Positions 13,494 through 20,870 of a stretch of 26,900 nt of DNA are shown here, in pieces (position 1 is the first letter of the stretch; each line of letters begins with the position of its first letter). Position numbers and translations under genes: made by a program. Under the pieces are notes generated by a model. The model made no database searches, was not told the DNA's origin, and was given only the letters and a program-made list of their open reading frames with translations. Source of the DNA: a virus; IMG/VR virus record IMGVR_UViG_3300042866_001699, positions 1-26,900 of that record; one strand, written 5' to 3'.

Positions 13494-13657
13494 TTAGTCC
13501 CCCTGAGGCGTTCCACCTCGGCTTCAAGATATCTCACGCGCTCGCTCAGCATCGCGATGGTCTCGCGAAGGCTGGCGATCGTGCCATGCAACCACGCGCT
13601 TGCCGTCAACACGGCGACGAATGGCGCTACGAGTTGTGCAAGTTCCGGGAATGTCAT
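13490..13657 (-). CDS. Small membrane-anchored coiled-coil protein, spanin-like (55 aa)
   Basis: The first 25 residues contain one hydrophobic span (LAQLVAPFVAVLTASAWLHG), and the remaining 30 form a heptad-rich helix (SLRETIAMLSERVRYLEAEV). This 'one span plus coiled coil' layout recalls inner-membrane spanins (Rz), although it is shorter than most. With the adjacent two-span protein and lipoprotein it could form a compact lysis set. The ATG at 13,655-13,657 with GGAAGG upstream is preferred to a longer frame that would run 73 bases back into the preceding structural gene. Confidence 0.6.
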   Translation of the reverse strand: MTFPELAQLVAPFVAVLTASAWLHGTIASLRETIAMLSERVRYLEAEVERLRGTK

Positions 13658-13658
13658 T

Positions 13659-13970
13659 TCAGTTGCCTTCCGGCCCCTCATCGCTAGGCGAAACGCTGAA
13701 GACAAAGAACGATTGACTGCTTGTGCCACTTGCTCGAACGGTAATTGTGTTGTAGTTCACCACTCCAAGAGAATGGCGGCCACCATCCAAAAGAAACCAT
13801 CCGGAGTCCTCAGTGCTTTGTCCTGCGGTGCAAGTACCAACGCGGAACGCTGAGACTGCACTGATGATGACTTCGCGCATGGGTTCAACGCCAGCGGGAA
13901 GCGCTGGCAACGCAACCCAATTTCCGCTGCGTGCGTTCATTGCGACAACGTCTGCAAATACTGCACCCAT
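13659..13970 (-). CDS. Small structural protein, paralogue A (103 aa)
   Basis: This protein is a clear paralogue of the gene just before it (13,970-14,320). Shared blocks are the W-x-x-LPALPAGV-x-PMR segment near residue 20, an AFRVG segment, a LG-x-VNYN-x-ITVR segment near residue 70, and a C-terminal V-x-S-x-S with GP-x-G. The proteins are strand-rich with no membrane span. Their place among tail genes suggests minor virion proteins such as tail tip or head decoration, but no known family was recognised. The start overlaps the upstream stop (TAATG). Confidence 0.7.
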   Translation of the reverse strand: MGAVFADVVAMNARSGNWVALPALPAGVEPMREVIISAVSAFRVGTCTAGQSTEDSGWFLLDGGRHSLGVVNYNTITVRASGTSSQSFFVFSVSPSDEGPEGN

Positions 13971-14320
13971 TACGACACCCCCTTGGGGCCCTGTTCCATT
14001 GCGGAAAAAGACAGTACATAAATGTACCCATTATCGTCGGTTGTTCCGCCGTTTCGACGCACGGTAATGGCGTTGTAGTTCACAATCCCAAGATCCATAG
14101 ATCCCGCAGTATCAACATAGAAATTGGTTACGTCCGATGTTGAACCAGCCGCAGCACTTCCAACGCGGAACGCAACAGCAGCGCGAGCCGAAGTAGTATC
14201 AGAAGCCTTTAGAATGACCCGCCGCATGGGGTCAACGCCTGCGGGAAGCGCTGGCAATGATTTCCACTGGTTTGACGTTCCACCGTCGTTGATGAGTTGT
14301 GGTGTATGGAATATCGGCAT
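13970..14320 (-). CDS. Small structural protein, paralogue B (116 aa)
   Basis: Paralogue of the following gene, with the same order of blocks (W-x-SLPALPAGVDPMR, AFRVG, LGIVNYNAITVR, and GP-x-G at the end). It has a few extra residues in its N-terminus and a longer loop around residue 70. The ATG at 14,318-14,320 has GAGG six bases upstream and is preferred to a TTG four codons earlier. The predicted fold is beta-rich. The pair presumably arose by tandem duplication; the two have diverged to roughly 40% identity by eye, so the event is old. Confidence 0.7.
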   Translation of the reverse strand: MPIFHTPQLINDGGTSNQWKSLPALPAGVDPMRRVILKASDTTSARAAVAFRVGSAAAGSTSDVTNFYVDTAGSMDLGIVNYNAITVRRNGGTTDDNGYIYVLSFSAMEQGPKGVS

Positions 14321-14328
14321 AGGAAACC

Positions 14329-14775
14329 TCAACAGGTGCCGTCGATTGCGTTTTCAACGGCAAAGAGCCAAATCGGTGAGCCGTCAACGCGACGGCCTGG
14401 GTAAAGCAGTACATACATTCCAACGGCCACGGGCTTCACTTGAAATCCCGCGGGCACGTTTGCCGGGTCGATGTTCGGCCCGATGAACGTCGTGGTGTTG
14501 GCGGCCTCATTCGTGTTGAGAGCTTCGCCGTAATACCACGCTTCCGATGCGGGCACCTCGAAGATGTAGCGGTTGGTGCTGCCGATGTTTGCTTGTGTCC
14601 AGGTGTACAACCATCGGTTGACTTCCGGCGATGGGAGCGCAGTCGCGCCCGTGATCTTTCCGAGAATAAAGGGCACCGTGTCGAGCTGCGTACGCGCCCG
14701 CGATTCTGACGGCAACGCCGCGGCCATCTGTGCCGTGTTCGTCGCCGCCACGCGTTGTGAGTGCGTTTGAATCAT
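14329..14775 (-). CDS. Unknown virion-region protein (148 aa)
   Basis: A 148-aa soluble protein. After a polar helical N-terminus come strands such as VNRWLYTWTQANIGSTNRYI, a WYYGEALNTNEAANTT segment and a late strand VKPVAVGMYVLLYPGRRVDG. Tryptophan- and tyrosine-rich strands with N-x-x-E loops are common in minor tail or baseplate-like proteins, but I recognise no family. Its start overlaps the 307-aa gene by ATGA, so it belongs to the tail operon. Confidence 0.65.
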   Translation of the reverse strand: MIQTHSQRVAATNTAQMAAALPSESRARTQLDTVPFILGKITGATALPSPEVNRWLYTWTQANIGSTNRYIFEVPASEAWYYGEALNTNEAANTTTFIGPNIDPANVPAGFQVKPVAVGMYVLLYPGRRVDGSPIWLFAVENAIDGTC

Positions 14776-15695
14776 GGGTAACTAATGAAAGACCCTTCCT
14801 TGGCGATAGCGGCAGCCACGGTCGCATCACTCGAAAGGTCATAGATAGCACCGAAGTTTGCTGTGCTGCGCACAAGCGACTTCCACGTAACCACGTTCGC
14901 TGCGCCGTTGGAATCAAGCGCAGCTTTTCCCCATACGTCGGTCTTTGGTTGCTGCTCGCAGCCGAACCACAAGTCCCATTTCAGGTTGAAGGTTGCGCGA
15001 TAGTACTCATCGCGGATCGGCGTCACGCTCGCACTTTCGATGTAGACCTGATTAGACGAGCCCCATTGGTTGAACGCTGCGTTATTCCACTTGCCGCGCA
15101 GTGTGTCGATTCGGTCATACACGGTGACAAGGGTTCGGCTCGAGTTGAAGCCAGAAACGTCCGTGATGAGCGAAATACGGACACTCATTTGCGGGATAAG
15201 CGCCTGAATCGGCTTACCCGCGTAATCGACTTTTGTGCCACCGATATCGGTGGTGGTGTTGAGGTCTGCGCTCGGTTGCGTAGTAAATGATGGCGAGCGA
15301 TACATAAGCACGCTGCGCGGAGTCGCGTCGAAGTCAACTTCAACGGGCAGTTGCAACTTGCTCAGGCCAGTTGCCACGTTCCACGTGTAGAGTTGGTCGT
15401 ACTTCGCGGTCACGTCGAACACGCTTGACTCGGTGTTTGGCACTGGCGTCGCCGACACCGTGCGTAAGCGCATCATGCCCATGCGCTCGGTCAGCACCAT
15501 CGTGGTGCGCAACGATGAAAGCGGTGCACCAAACGCACCGAGCACGAGCGCCAACTGTGTGGCGTTTTCAACGTCCACCGTGCCATCCATCGTGACGCGG
15601 CGCACGACGGTATACGTCGATGCCTGCGACGGCCCGCCCTCGCTGAAGTTGTGAGCGGTGATCGCGCTGCGGGAAATGGCGGTTGCTGCTGGCAT
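14772..15695 (-). CDS. Presumed tail protein downstream of the tape measure (307 aa)
   Basis: The gene immediately after the tape measure in siphophages usually encodes the distal tail protein or a tail-tip component, and this 307-aa protein occupies that place. It is strand-rich, with segments such as STYTVVRRVTMDGTVDVENA, FDVTAKYDQLYTWNVATGL and YRATFNLKWDLWFGCEQQ; the last is followed by a helical C-terminus. I do not recognise a Dit fold from sequence alone. The ATG at 15,693-15,695 lies three bases after the tape measure stop. Confidence 0.7.
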   Translation of the reverse strand: MPAATAISRSAITAHNFSEGGPSQASTYTVVRRVTMDGTVDVENATQLALVLGAFGAPLSSLRTTMVLTERMGMMRLRTVSATPVPNTESSVFDVTAKYDQLYTWNVATGLSKLQLPVEVDFDATPRSVLMYRSPSFTTQPSADLNTTTDIGGTKVDYAGKPIQALIPQMSVRISLITDVSGFNSSRTLVTVYDRIDTLRGKWNNAAFNQWGSSNQVYIESASVTPIRDEYYRATFNLKWDLWFGCEQQPKTDVWGKAALDSNGAANVVTWKSLVRSTANFGAIYDLSSDATVAAAIAKEGSFISYP

Positions 15696-15698
15696 GGG

Positions 15699-16418
15699 TT
15701 ACTTGCTCATCCATCGCAGGATATCCATCGTCCATGATGGCATTTGATTCATGAGCCCGATTGCACGATTCGCATCCTGCATTGCATCGCCGCTCATCAT
15801 TTGTGATCGGCCGAGCGCACCGGCTTCCGCGAGCGATGCGCCGCCGAGCAATGCGCCAAGTTCGGTGGCAACTGCTTTCGGCACCTCATTAATCATGACC
15901 TCCGCAAGCGATCCGCCCTGGGTAGCAAGGCCCTGCGAGAACGCTTGGCCGATGCCCATAGCCCCGCCTGGTGTTGATAGTGGCGCACGTGCTGCGATTT
16001 GCTCGGCAATCATGCGCGAAAATCCTAAATCCTCGATGCGCCTGCGTTGATCCATTCGGGTTTCCTCGAGCGCTGAGGTTGCACGGCGGCGCACGTCGGG
16101 CAATGCACCAACGGCTCCGATACCCATCGTCGCAGCACCGAGCGCAAGCCCCGCGGCGCCCAGTCCAAGCCCGAGCCCGCCCATAGCGCCGACCTGAGCG
16201 AGCCCGCCGAGCATTCCTAAGCCCTTGCCACCGACGCCGAATTGACCGAGCGCACCTTGGGTGCGCATCGCCGATTCGCCGAAACTCTTGAGTTTCTTGT
16301 TGGTGCTTTCGGCCGCCGCGTTGAGTCGGTTGAGTTCGCGCCGCGCGGAATCGGTCGCGGCTTGCAAGCCCTTTGAGTCGCCGGTAATGGCGATATTGAC
16401 GCGTGAGATTTTAGCCAA
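15699..16418 (-). CDS. Tail tape measure protein, unusually short (239 aa)
   Basis: The N-terminus (MAKISRVNIAITGDSKGLQ followed by an Arg/Lys/Glu-rich helix to residue 55) is the usual opening of phage tape measure proteins. A Gly/Ala/Leu-rich hydrophobic segment (residues 70-105) follows, and then amphipathic helices. At about 0.15 nm per residue, 239 residues predict a tail near 35 nm, much shorter than typical siphophages. The start is TTG with AAGGAGG six bases upstream, overlapping the gp10-like stop by eight bases. There is no lytic or peptidase domain. A different short tail protein is possible but less likely. Confidence 0.75.
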   Translation of the reverse strand: MAKISRVNIAITGDSKGLQAATDSARRELNRLNAAAESTNKKLKSFGESAMRTQGALGQFGVGGKGLGMLGGLAQVGAMGGLGLGLGAAGLALGAATMGIGAVGALPDVRRRATSALEETRMDQRRRIEDLGFSRMIAEQIAARAPLSTPGGAMGIGQAFSQGLATQGGSLAEVMINEVPKAVATELGALLGGASLAEAGALGRSQMMSGDAMQDANRAIGLMNQMPSWTMDILRWMSK

Positions 16419-16992
16419 GGCCCGCCTCCTTTATCGCTTTCTCAACTTCGGGCTCGACGAATCGCACGGCCGCGGCGCTCAGTGGCGCTCGGTATTTCTT
16501 GATCCAGTTGCGTGGTTGCGATTGGCCGACCACGCGGAAGTTGAGCGCTCGGCCGCGCTCGCCGCGCTGCTTCAACAGGATTCTCTCCTGCTGTGACGTC
16601 GCGCGTTTGATCGCGTGGCCGTTTTCAAGCCATCCAAGGTACCAGTGAGGCGTCAGGTAACTGCCGTCGATGCGCTTGACGCCGACACCGATCCAAGTAA
16701 CCAAGCCCTTGCTATAGCCCTTGACCTTTGTAATCACCGACCACTTGAGGTGCACGTTTGGACGCACGGCCCCGCGCACGCGCTCGGTTGCTTTCGTCTT
16801 GCCAAATGGCGCCGTGGCTTCGAGTGCTTTCTTGGTGAACTTGCCCCACTTAGTAAACCCGCGGCGCATCGCGTTTCGCGCGTCTTTCTCACTGAGTTGC
16901 AACAGGCGATGGTTGATTTGCTCGAGCGCTTTCGCGTCTATTTCGCATCCAACCGCAAACGTCTTGCTTTTGAAATTTGGAAGCGATGTCAT
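16411..16992 (-). CDS. HK97 gp10-like tail component, copy 2 (193 aa)
   Basis: Homologue of the gene at 396-977, differing at about five residues (for example the Asp in SEKDARNAM and Lys in VHLKWSV). All blocks described for copy 1 are kept, including the MRRGFTKWGKF segment and HWYLGWLENG. It is followed by the intact tape measure gene, with which it overlaps by eight bases. A longer frame from 17,022 exists only in this copy; the ATG at 16,990-16,992 is shared by both and is used here. Confidence 0.75.
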   Translation of the reverse strand: MTSLPNFKSKTFAVGCEIDAKALEQINHRLLQLSEKDARNAMRRGFTKWGKFTKKALEATAPFGKTKATERVRGAVRPNVHLKWSVITKVKGYSKGLVTWIGVGVKRIDGSYLTPHWYLGWLENGHAIKRATSQQERILLKQRGERGRALNFRVVGQSQPRNWIKKYRAPLSAAAVRFVEPEVEKAIKEAGLG

Positions 16993-17122
16993 GGGAAAAG
17001 GCCTTGTGCCCTCGAAGGGCAAGAAACACGGCGAGCGGGGTATCTAGTTGCACCTTCAATTCCGCCGCACTCAGGATTTCGCGTGCGGCGCTGGCAAGTC
17101 CAAGCCCTCCAGGTAAAGCGGC
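16889..17122 (-). CDS. -1 frame extension of the tail assembly chaperone, copy 2
   Basis: Counterpart of 874-1107. The amino acid sequence (from REILSAAELKVQLDTPL to the QPSPVATQ end) differs from copy 1 at only two residues, both in the part that overlaps the gp10-like gene. In this copy the -1 frame is open even further upstream, because the TGA at 1108-1110 in copy 1 is CGA here. The limit given is the one set by copy 1. Fusion to the chaperone would again give about 164 aa. Confidence 0.6.
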   Translation of the reverse strand, partial: AALPGGLGLASAAREILSAAELKVQLDTPLAVFLALRGHKAFSHDIASKFQKQDVCGWMRNRRESARANQPSPVATQ

Positions 17123-17382
17123 TCGATCAGTCGAGCGAGTCGCATCACCATCGGTGCATTGCAGATTTCCTTCACGTACTCGATCGACTTGAATGCCTGG
17201 CGGCCGTTCTCGTCGAGCACGTGCTGCCACACGTACCACGCGGGCATGAACTCGCCGCGAGACTCGGCGTCTTGCGCTGCGATGAAATGCGCCACGGTCG
17301 GCCGCGACAGCGAAACCTCCCTGCTGTCGAACTGCACGACAGCAGGGCGGGAGAGAAAGGCGTCAACGATTGAAGGCGTCAT
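17071..17382 (-). CDS. Tail assembly chaperone, G-like, copy 2 (103 aa)
   Basis: Nearly identical to the 1056-1367 product: residue 2 is Thr for Ser and one residue near position 20 is Ser for Gly. It keeps the ATGA coupling to the tube gene and the same place before the gp10-like and tape measure genes. The last 17 codons, where slippage would occur, are almost unchanged between the copies, which suits a recoding site. The role is inferred from position, as for copy 1. Confidence 0.65.
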   Translation of the reverse strand: MTPSIVDAFLSRPAVVQFDSREVSLSRPTVAHFIAAQDAESRGEFMPAWYVWQHVLDENGRQAFKSIEYVKEICNAPMVMRLARLIEPLYLEGLDLPAPHAKS

Positions 17383-17762
17383 GGGGCCACTGTAATAGCG
17401 TTTTCGGAGAAGAGAAGCGTGGCGGTCAACCGTGCGACGTCATTCGGTGCAACGCTGAGCGATGCCTCCTGCACGTATGCCTTTCCCTTAATTGACTTGC
17501 CCGAAGCCCAAATTACCTCCGCCTCGTTGATAATTGAGCCGCCCGAAATGCCAGTGAGTATGTCGGCGTTATTGCTTGCCGAATCGTAAAACACCTCAAT
17601 TTGCACGGTGCCTTCTAGGAAGCCCTGCACGTGGTGCTTGTGCGTGTCGCCGATCGCGGTGACGTCAATTTGCTGACGCGTGACCGATACAGTCGCGGCG
17701 CTCACGTCAACGATGGTTGCGGAGCCCAATTTGACGCTTGCTGAGGTGGTGGGTGATGGCAT
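17379..17762 (-). CDS. Major tail tube protein, copy 2 (127 aa)
   Basis: Homologue of 1364-1747 with the same length. Changes cluster at the N-terminus (VKLGSATIVDVSAATVSV), around residue 95, and at the last residues (ITVAP instead of ITITE). The TRQQIDVTAIGDTHKHHVQG block and GTVQIEVFYDSASNNA strand are unchanged, as expected for the ring interface of a polymerising tube subunit. It is coupled to the terminator gene by a TAATG overlap. Confidence 0.8.
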   Translation of the reverse strand: MPSPTTSASVKLGSATIVDVSAATVSVTRQQIDVTAIGDTHKHHVQGFLEGTVQIEVFYDSASNNADILTGISGGSIINEAEVIWASGKSIKGKAYVQEASLSVAPNDVARLTATLLFSENAITVAP

Positions 17763-18145
17763 TAGGGGCCGTCCTGATAGATTGTGAATTGACTGGTGAC
17801 GATGTACAGGCCCGCCTCATCGCCGTTCTCGGCGACGGGTTCCTGCACGGTTCCGTACTGGGTACAAATGACAGTCGCGCCCGCAAGGAGTACGACGTTG
17901 TTGCGGATTTCATCGTCGAGCGTCGTAGCTGCGCTCACGTCGTCGCTGATCGCGTTAAACGTGACGTCATACGCAGACAGCGTGTTTTGATTTCCGAGCG
18001 CGACGCGCGTGCCCGATTGAATCTCAAACGTGATCGCGGGAAGCGTCGAAGTTTGCAAGCGTGTGCCGTAGTACACGCGCCGCCCCGCGGTCGTTTGCGA
18101 CTCGAGCGTGCTCATGATATCGCTGGTGAGTGAAGTGGCGCTCAT
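17762..18145 (-). CDS. Tail terminator / tail completion protein, DUF3168-like, copy 2 (127 aa)
   Basis: Homologue of 1747-2130; only three residues differ (Thr for Ile near residue 7, Ile for Met near residue 38, Val for Gly near residue 84). Very high conservation, compared with the capsid and tube proteins, indicates strong constraint at the head-tail joint. Overlaps with both neighbours are the same as in copy 1. Confidence 0.75.
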   Translation of the reverse strand: MSATSLTSDIMSTLESQTTAGRRVYYGTRLQTSTLPAITFEIQSGTRVALGNQNTLSAYDVTFNAISDDVSAATTLDDEIRNNVVLLAGATVICTQYGTVQEPVAENGDEAGLYIVTSQFTIYQDGP

Positions 18146-18477
18146 GCGATTTCGGTGCAGTCGATGACCGCTACCCTCCGCCTTTGGTCCATGTCGCGGA
18201 TGCCGTTAATGCGCAACACTTTGGTGCCGTACTGCAAGCGATCAATCGCGGTGACGGTCAACCGCGCGATGTTCGGCCAACGCGTACGAATTTCATACGC
18301 GCCAACTACCGCGACTCCGTCACCGTATGACGTTTCCACTGGCGCCGATTCGCGCACGTCGCAAACGATTGTTCCGACGTTGGTGAACGTCGTAGCGCGG
18401 CGGCCGAGCGAGTCGGGGTTATTGCCCGACGCGCGGAGCACGATCAAGCGAAAGCGCGTAAGGCCCGATGAGATCAT
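18142..18477 (-). CDS. Head closure / head-tail adaptor protein, copy 2 (111 aa)
   Basis: Homologue of 2127-2462 with two residue differences (Asn for Ser in SGNNPDS and Ala for Val in GRRATTF). The characteristic INGIRDMDQRRR segment near the C-terminus is identical. Many silent nucleotide differences separate the two copies here, so the protein is under purifying selection and the copies are not recent duplicates. Confidence 0.78.
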   Translation of the reverse strand: MISSGLTRFRLIVLRASGNNPDSLGRRATTFTNVGTIVCDVRESAPVETSYGDGVAVVGAYEIRTRWPNIARLTVTAIDRLQYGTKVLRINGIRDMDQRRRVAVIDCTEIA

Positions 18478-18992
18478 CGGAACGGCCCCCGCACTCGCAA
18501 GTGCTCAAGCATGAACTGAGCGCCGAGCGGCACGACCGACAGCGCGACGGGCTGAGCGGCTTCGGGGTTGTTGTAGTACAGGCCGACCAACGACACGATG
18601 GCCTGCACCACCTCATTCGGCTCGCTTGAGTAGCCGCCGACGTACGTGACGGTAGCGAGCGTGCCATCTTTCATCGCAGGCTCGTCAAGGAACTCGAGCG
18701 CTGCGAGATCCTGCGACAAGTCAACCCAGTAATCGGTGCCACTCGTCATCGTCACCGTTGAACCGCCGGTGCTCGTGTACGTCACCGACGTGAGCGATAC
18801 GTACGGCTGCACCGCGAACACCGTGCGCTTCCAATCTCGCAGGTACATCGTGCGTGACGATTGGGTAAGCGCCAAGCCCGTGTAGCGCTCGACCCACGAC
18901 GTAGCGACACTGATGAGCCGGGTCAGCTCGGTGTCATCGTCGCTGTAGTCGATCTTCAGCGCCGTTTTAACGGTTGCGAGTGTCACTGCCAT
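18474..18992 (-). CDS. Head-tail connector protein, gp6-like, copy 2 (172 aa)
   Basis: Homologue of 2459-2977, with about six changed residues (Ser for Gly near residue 28, Ala for Ser in TGLALTQ, MKDG for IKEG near residue 121, and Ser for Thr in GGYSSEP). The ATG at 18,990-18,992 again lacks a clear ribosome-binding site and follows the conserved GC hairpin. Confidence 0.85.
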   Translation of the reverse strand: MAVTLATVKTALKIDYSDDDTELTRLISVATSWVERYTGLALTQSSRTMYLRDWKRTVFAVQPYVSLTSVTYTSTGGSTVTMTSGTDYWVDLSQDLAALEFLDEPAMKDGTLATVTYVGGYSSEPNEVVQAIVSLVGLYYNNPEAAQPVALSVVPLGAQFMLEHLRVRGPFR

Positions 18993-18997
18993 AAACC

Positions 18998-19023
18998 CGC
19001 GCCGGGGGTTTCCCCCCAGCGCG
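18998..19023 (-). terminator. GC-rich hairpin after the capsid gene, copy 2
   Basis: CGCGC (18,998-19,002) pairs with GCGCG (19,019-19,023), and GGGGG (19,004-19,008) pairs with CCCCC just after a TTT loop. Compared with copy 1 the sequence changed, including one deleted base in the gap, but the stem is retained and its inner helix lengthened by one pair. This suggests the structure is selected. Confidence 0.5.
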
Positions 19024-19042
19024 AGCGAAAGGTAAGAAATGC

Positions 19043-20320
19043 TTAGCAGGTGATCGCAGCGAACGCCGAACCATTCATAATGTGCGAATCGGTGCGCGCG
19101 TAGGTGTAGAGGGTGACTTGGTGCGTGCTCGCCGCCGAGTACGGGTCAACGAGCGAAGTCATACCAGTGCGGTCGAAGATTTCAAAGTAGTTGAAATCTC
19201 CAACGACCGCAAAGATGTTGTTGTTGGAGGTAGCCGTACGAACGTATTGACCGATGCTGTACGGAACGCCGTAGAGCAAGCCGGGAGCGCCGCCGACCAT
19301 CGTGCCAGCGTTCGACGATGCTTGCGTCCAGATGTATTCCGTGGCGCCGTTAGTCGTCACGCTGTTTTTCAACTTGCGCGCGACGCGCACGAACGTGTCA
19401 GAGAGAAGCCAACGGAACCGCGGCGAGTTGCGGTACTGAGGCGCAACAAGGTGAACGGTATCAATGACGTTGTCGGCAGTCACAGTGGTGACGGCCAAGC
19501 CGCCAAGGTCAGTCACTTGAGAAAGCCCGGAAAGCGCAACCTGCGCAGCGGAGCCCGCAATGCCTTCGGGTTGGCTTGATCCGGTGCCGATGGTGTACGC
19601 TTCTTCCATTTTGAGCGCCATTGAAAGACCGATACGGCTTGCGACCCAATCGAGTCCGCTGCCGATGCCGCCTTGACCGATCGCATCTTCGATGAACTCT
19701 TGGCTCATCTGAGTCGCGCAAACGTACTTGTACGGAACCACGGAAATAGCCGTTCCAAACGATGGATCCGTGGCGCTGATTGCTCCTGCTTCCGCAACGA
19801 GCGCCGTTGTAGGAAGGCTGCCTTCAATCGTAATCGTACGCTTCGAGTCGATTGAAGACACCGGAGCGATCGAGCGCAACACGTTCGCCTGGTACATCTT
19901 CTCAACAATGCGGCGCTCCATGTCGGTCGGAATGCCAGCGCCCGTGGTGTTTGTAGCAAGCGCGCGCATTTCAGCGGCGTCGCCACGCGCGACCGCCTGA
20001 AGCCAACGCTTGGCGTACTCAGGGCTTGCGAGATCGTGCTTGACGTCGGCACGTGCGACCACGCCGCGGAATTGCGGCTGCGAGCGTTCTTCTTCAAGTT
20101 GCTTCAGGCGCTCTTGCGCAGCTCGAAGCGCGACGCGGTCTTGGTTCATGCGCTCGACGGCGTCAAGGTCAGCGTCAATACGCGCGATCTTCTCGCGCTC
20201 TTCTCCGCTTCCGCGGATTTCGACGTGGTGCGTCTTTGCACCAGTGCGAGCGGCGAACGAATCGAGGGTTTTGCGGTACTCGTGAACGGTGTTCTCAATG
20301 TTGTTCAGTTCGTCAGACAT
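19043..20320 (-). CDS. Major capsid protein, HK97 fold, copy 2 (425 aa)
   Basis: Homologue of 3029-4306 with identical length and about 30 substitutions. They cluster in three places: residues 110-120 at the probable end of the scaffold segment (LATNTTG for LSTGSTG), around residues 160-175 (VAEAGAISATDPSFG), and around residue 235 (GIAGSAAQVALSGLS). Such clusters may mark exposed loops. The start ATG overlaps the protease stop by eight bases, as in copy 1. Confidence 0.9.
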   Translation of the reverse strand: MSDELNNIENTVHEYRKTLDSFAARTGAKTHHVEIRGSGEEREKIARIDADLDAVERMNQDRVALRAAQERLKQLEEERSQPQFRGVVARADVKHDLASPEYAKRWLQAVARGDAAEMRALATNTTGAGIPTDMERRIVEKMYQANVLRSIAPVSSIDSKRTITIEGSLPTTALVAEAGAISATDPSFGTAISVVPYKYVCATQMSQEFIEDAIGQGGIGSGLDWVASRIGLSMALKMEEAYTIGTGSSQPEGIAGSAAQVALSGLSQVTDLGGLAVTTVTADNVIDTVHLVAPQYRNSPRFRWLLSDTFVRVARKLKNSVTTNGATEYIWTQASSNAGTMVGGAPGLLYGVPYSIGQYVRTATSNNNIFAVVGDFNYFEIFDRTGMTSLVDPYSAASTHQVTLYTYARTDSHIMNGSAFAAITC

Positions 20321-20870
20321 GGCTTGTCATCCTGTGCTTGTGAATCTCGAGCCGCAGCGCCGCGGCTTCAATGGCAGCCGCGGAAACACTCCGCAGGCTC
20401 GATGAGGTCTTGTCGCCGTAGGCAGCGTCAACCACTACGCTGAGCTCGACGAGCCGCGCGGCGGTAACGGTGCGTTCAGTGCGTCGCGGGTTCCACTCGT
20501 CGCGATCGACGTAGAAACCAAACGACATTTCGCCGCTCAAGTCGCCGCGCTCGAGCATCGCACGCACGTCGTTTCCGACGCTTGTTTCGGCGAGATCCGC
20601 AGTGAAGCGAAGCCCGCTCGCGGTATCGTTGAGCGTGAGCGTGCCGCTACGCGTGCGAGCGAGCAACGCGCTCGCGTTGTGGTTGAAGAGCAGTTTGATG
20701 TCAGCGCCTGCCAGGTCGCCAAATGCGCCGCGGGTGATTCGCTCACGAAACTGCGGGTTGAACGGCTCGGAGATTTCGCGGCTCCACTTGCCGTATGGAA
20801 TCGCGAGGCCCGACAACGTGCGGCCCGCTGGTGCGCCAATCGTGACGCTGCGACGTTCAAGCGAAGTCAT
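20313..20870 (-). CDS. Prohead maturation protease, HK97 gp4 / U35 family, copy 2 (185 aa)
   Basis: Homologue of 4299-4856. His64, Ser116 and Glu142 are all kept in LLFNHN, GEMSFGF and RLVELSVV. Differences include Arg-Glu-Arg-Ile-Thr for Lys-Glu-Arg-Ile-Ser near residue 44, Met for Leu near 105, and Ile-Glu-Ala-Ala-Ala near the end. A longer frame to 20,972 exists but overlaps the portal gene by over 100 bases; the ATG at 20,868-20,870 matches copy 1. Confidence 0.92.
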   Translation of the reverse strand: MTSLERRSVTIGAPAGRTLSGLAIPYGKWSREISEPFNPQFRERITRGAFGDLAGADIKLLFNHNASALLARTRSGTLTLNDTASGLRFTADLAETSVGNDVRAMLERGDLSGEMSFGFYVDRDEWNPRRTERTVTAARLVELSVVVDAAYGDKTSSSLRSVSAAAIEAAALRLEIHKHRMTSHV

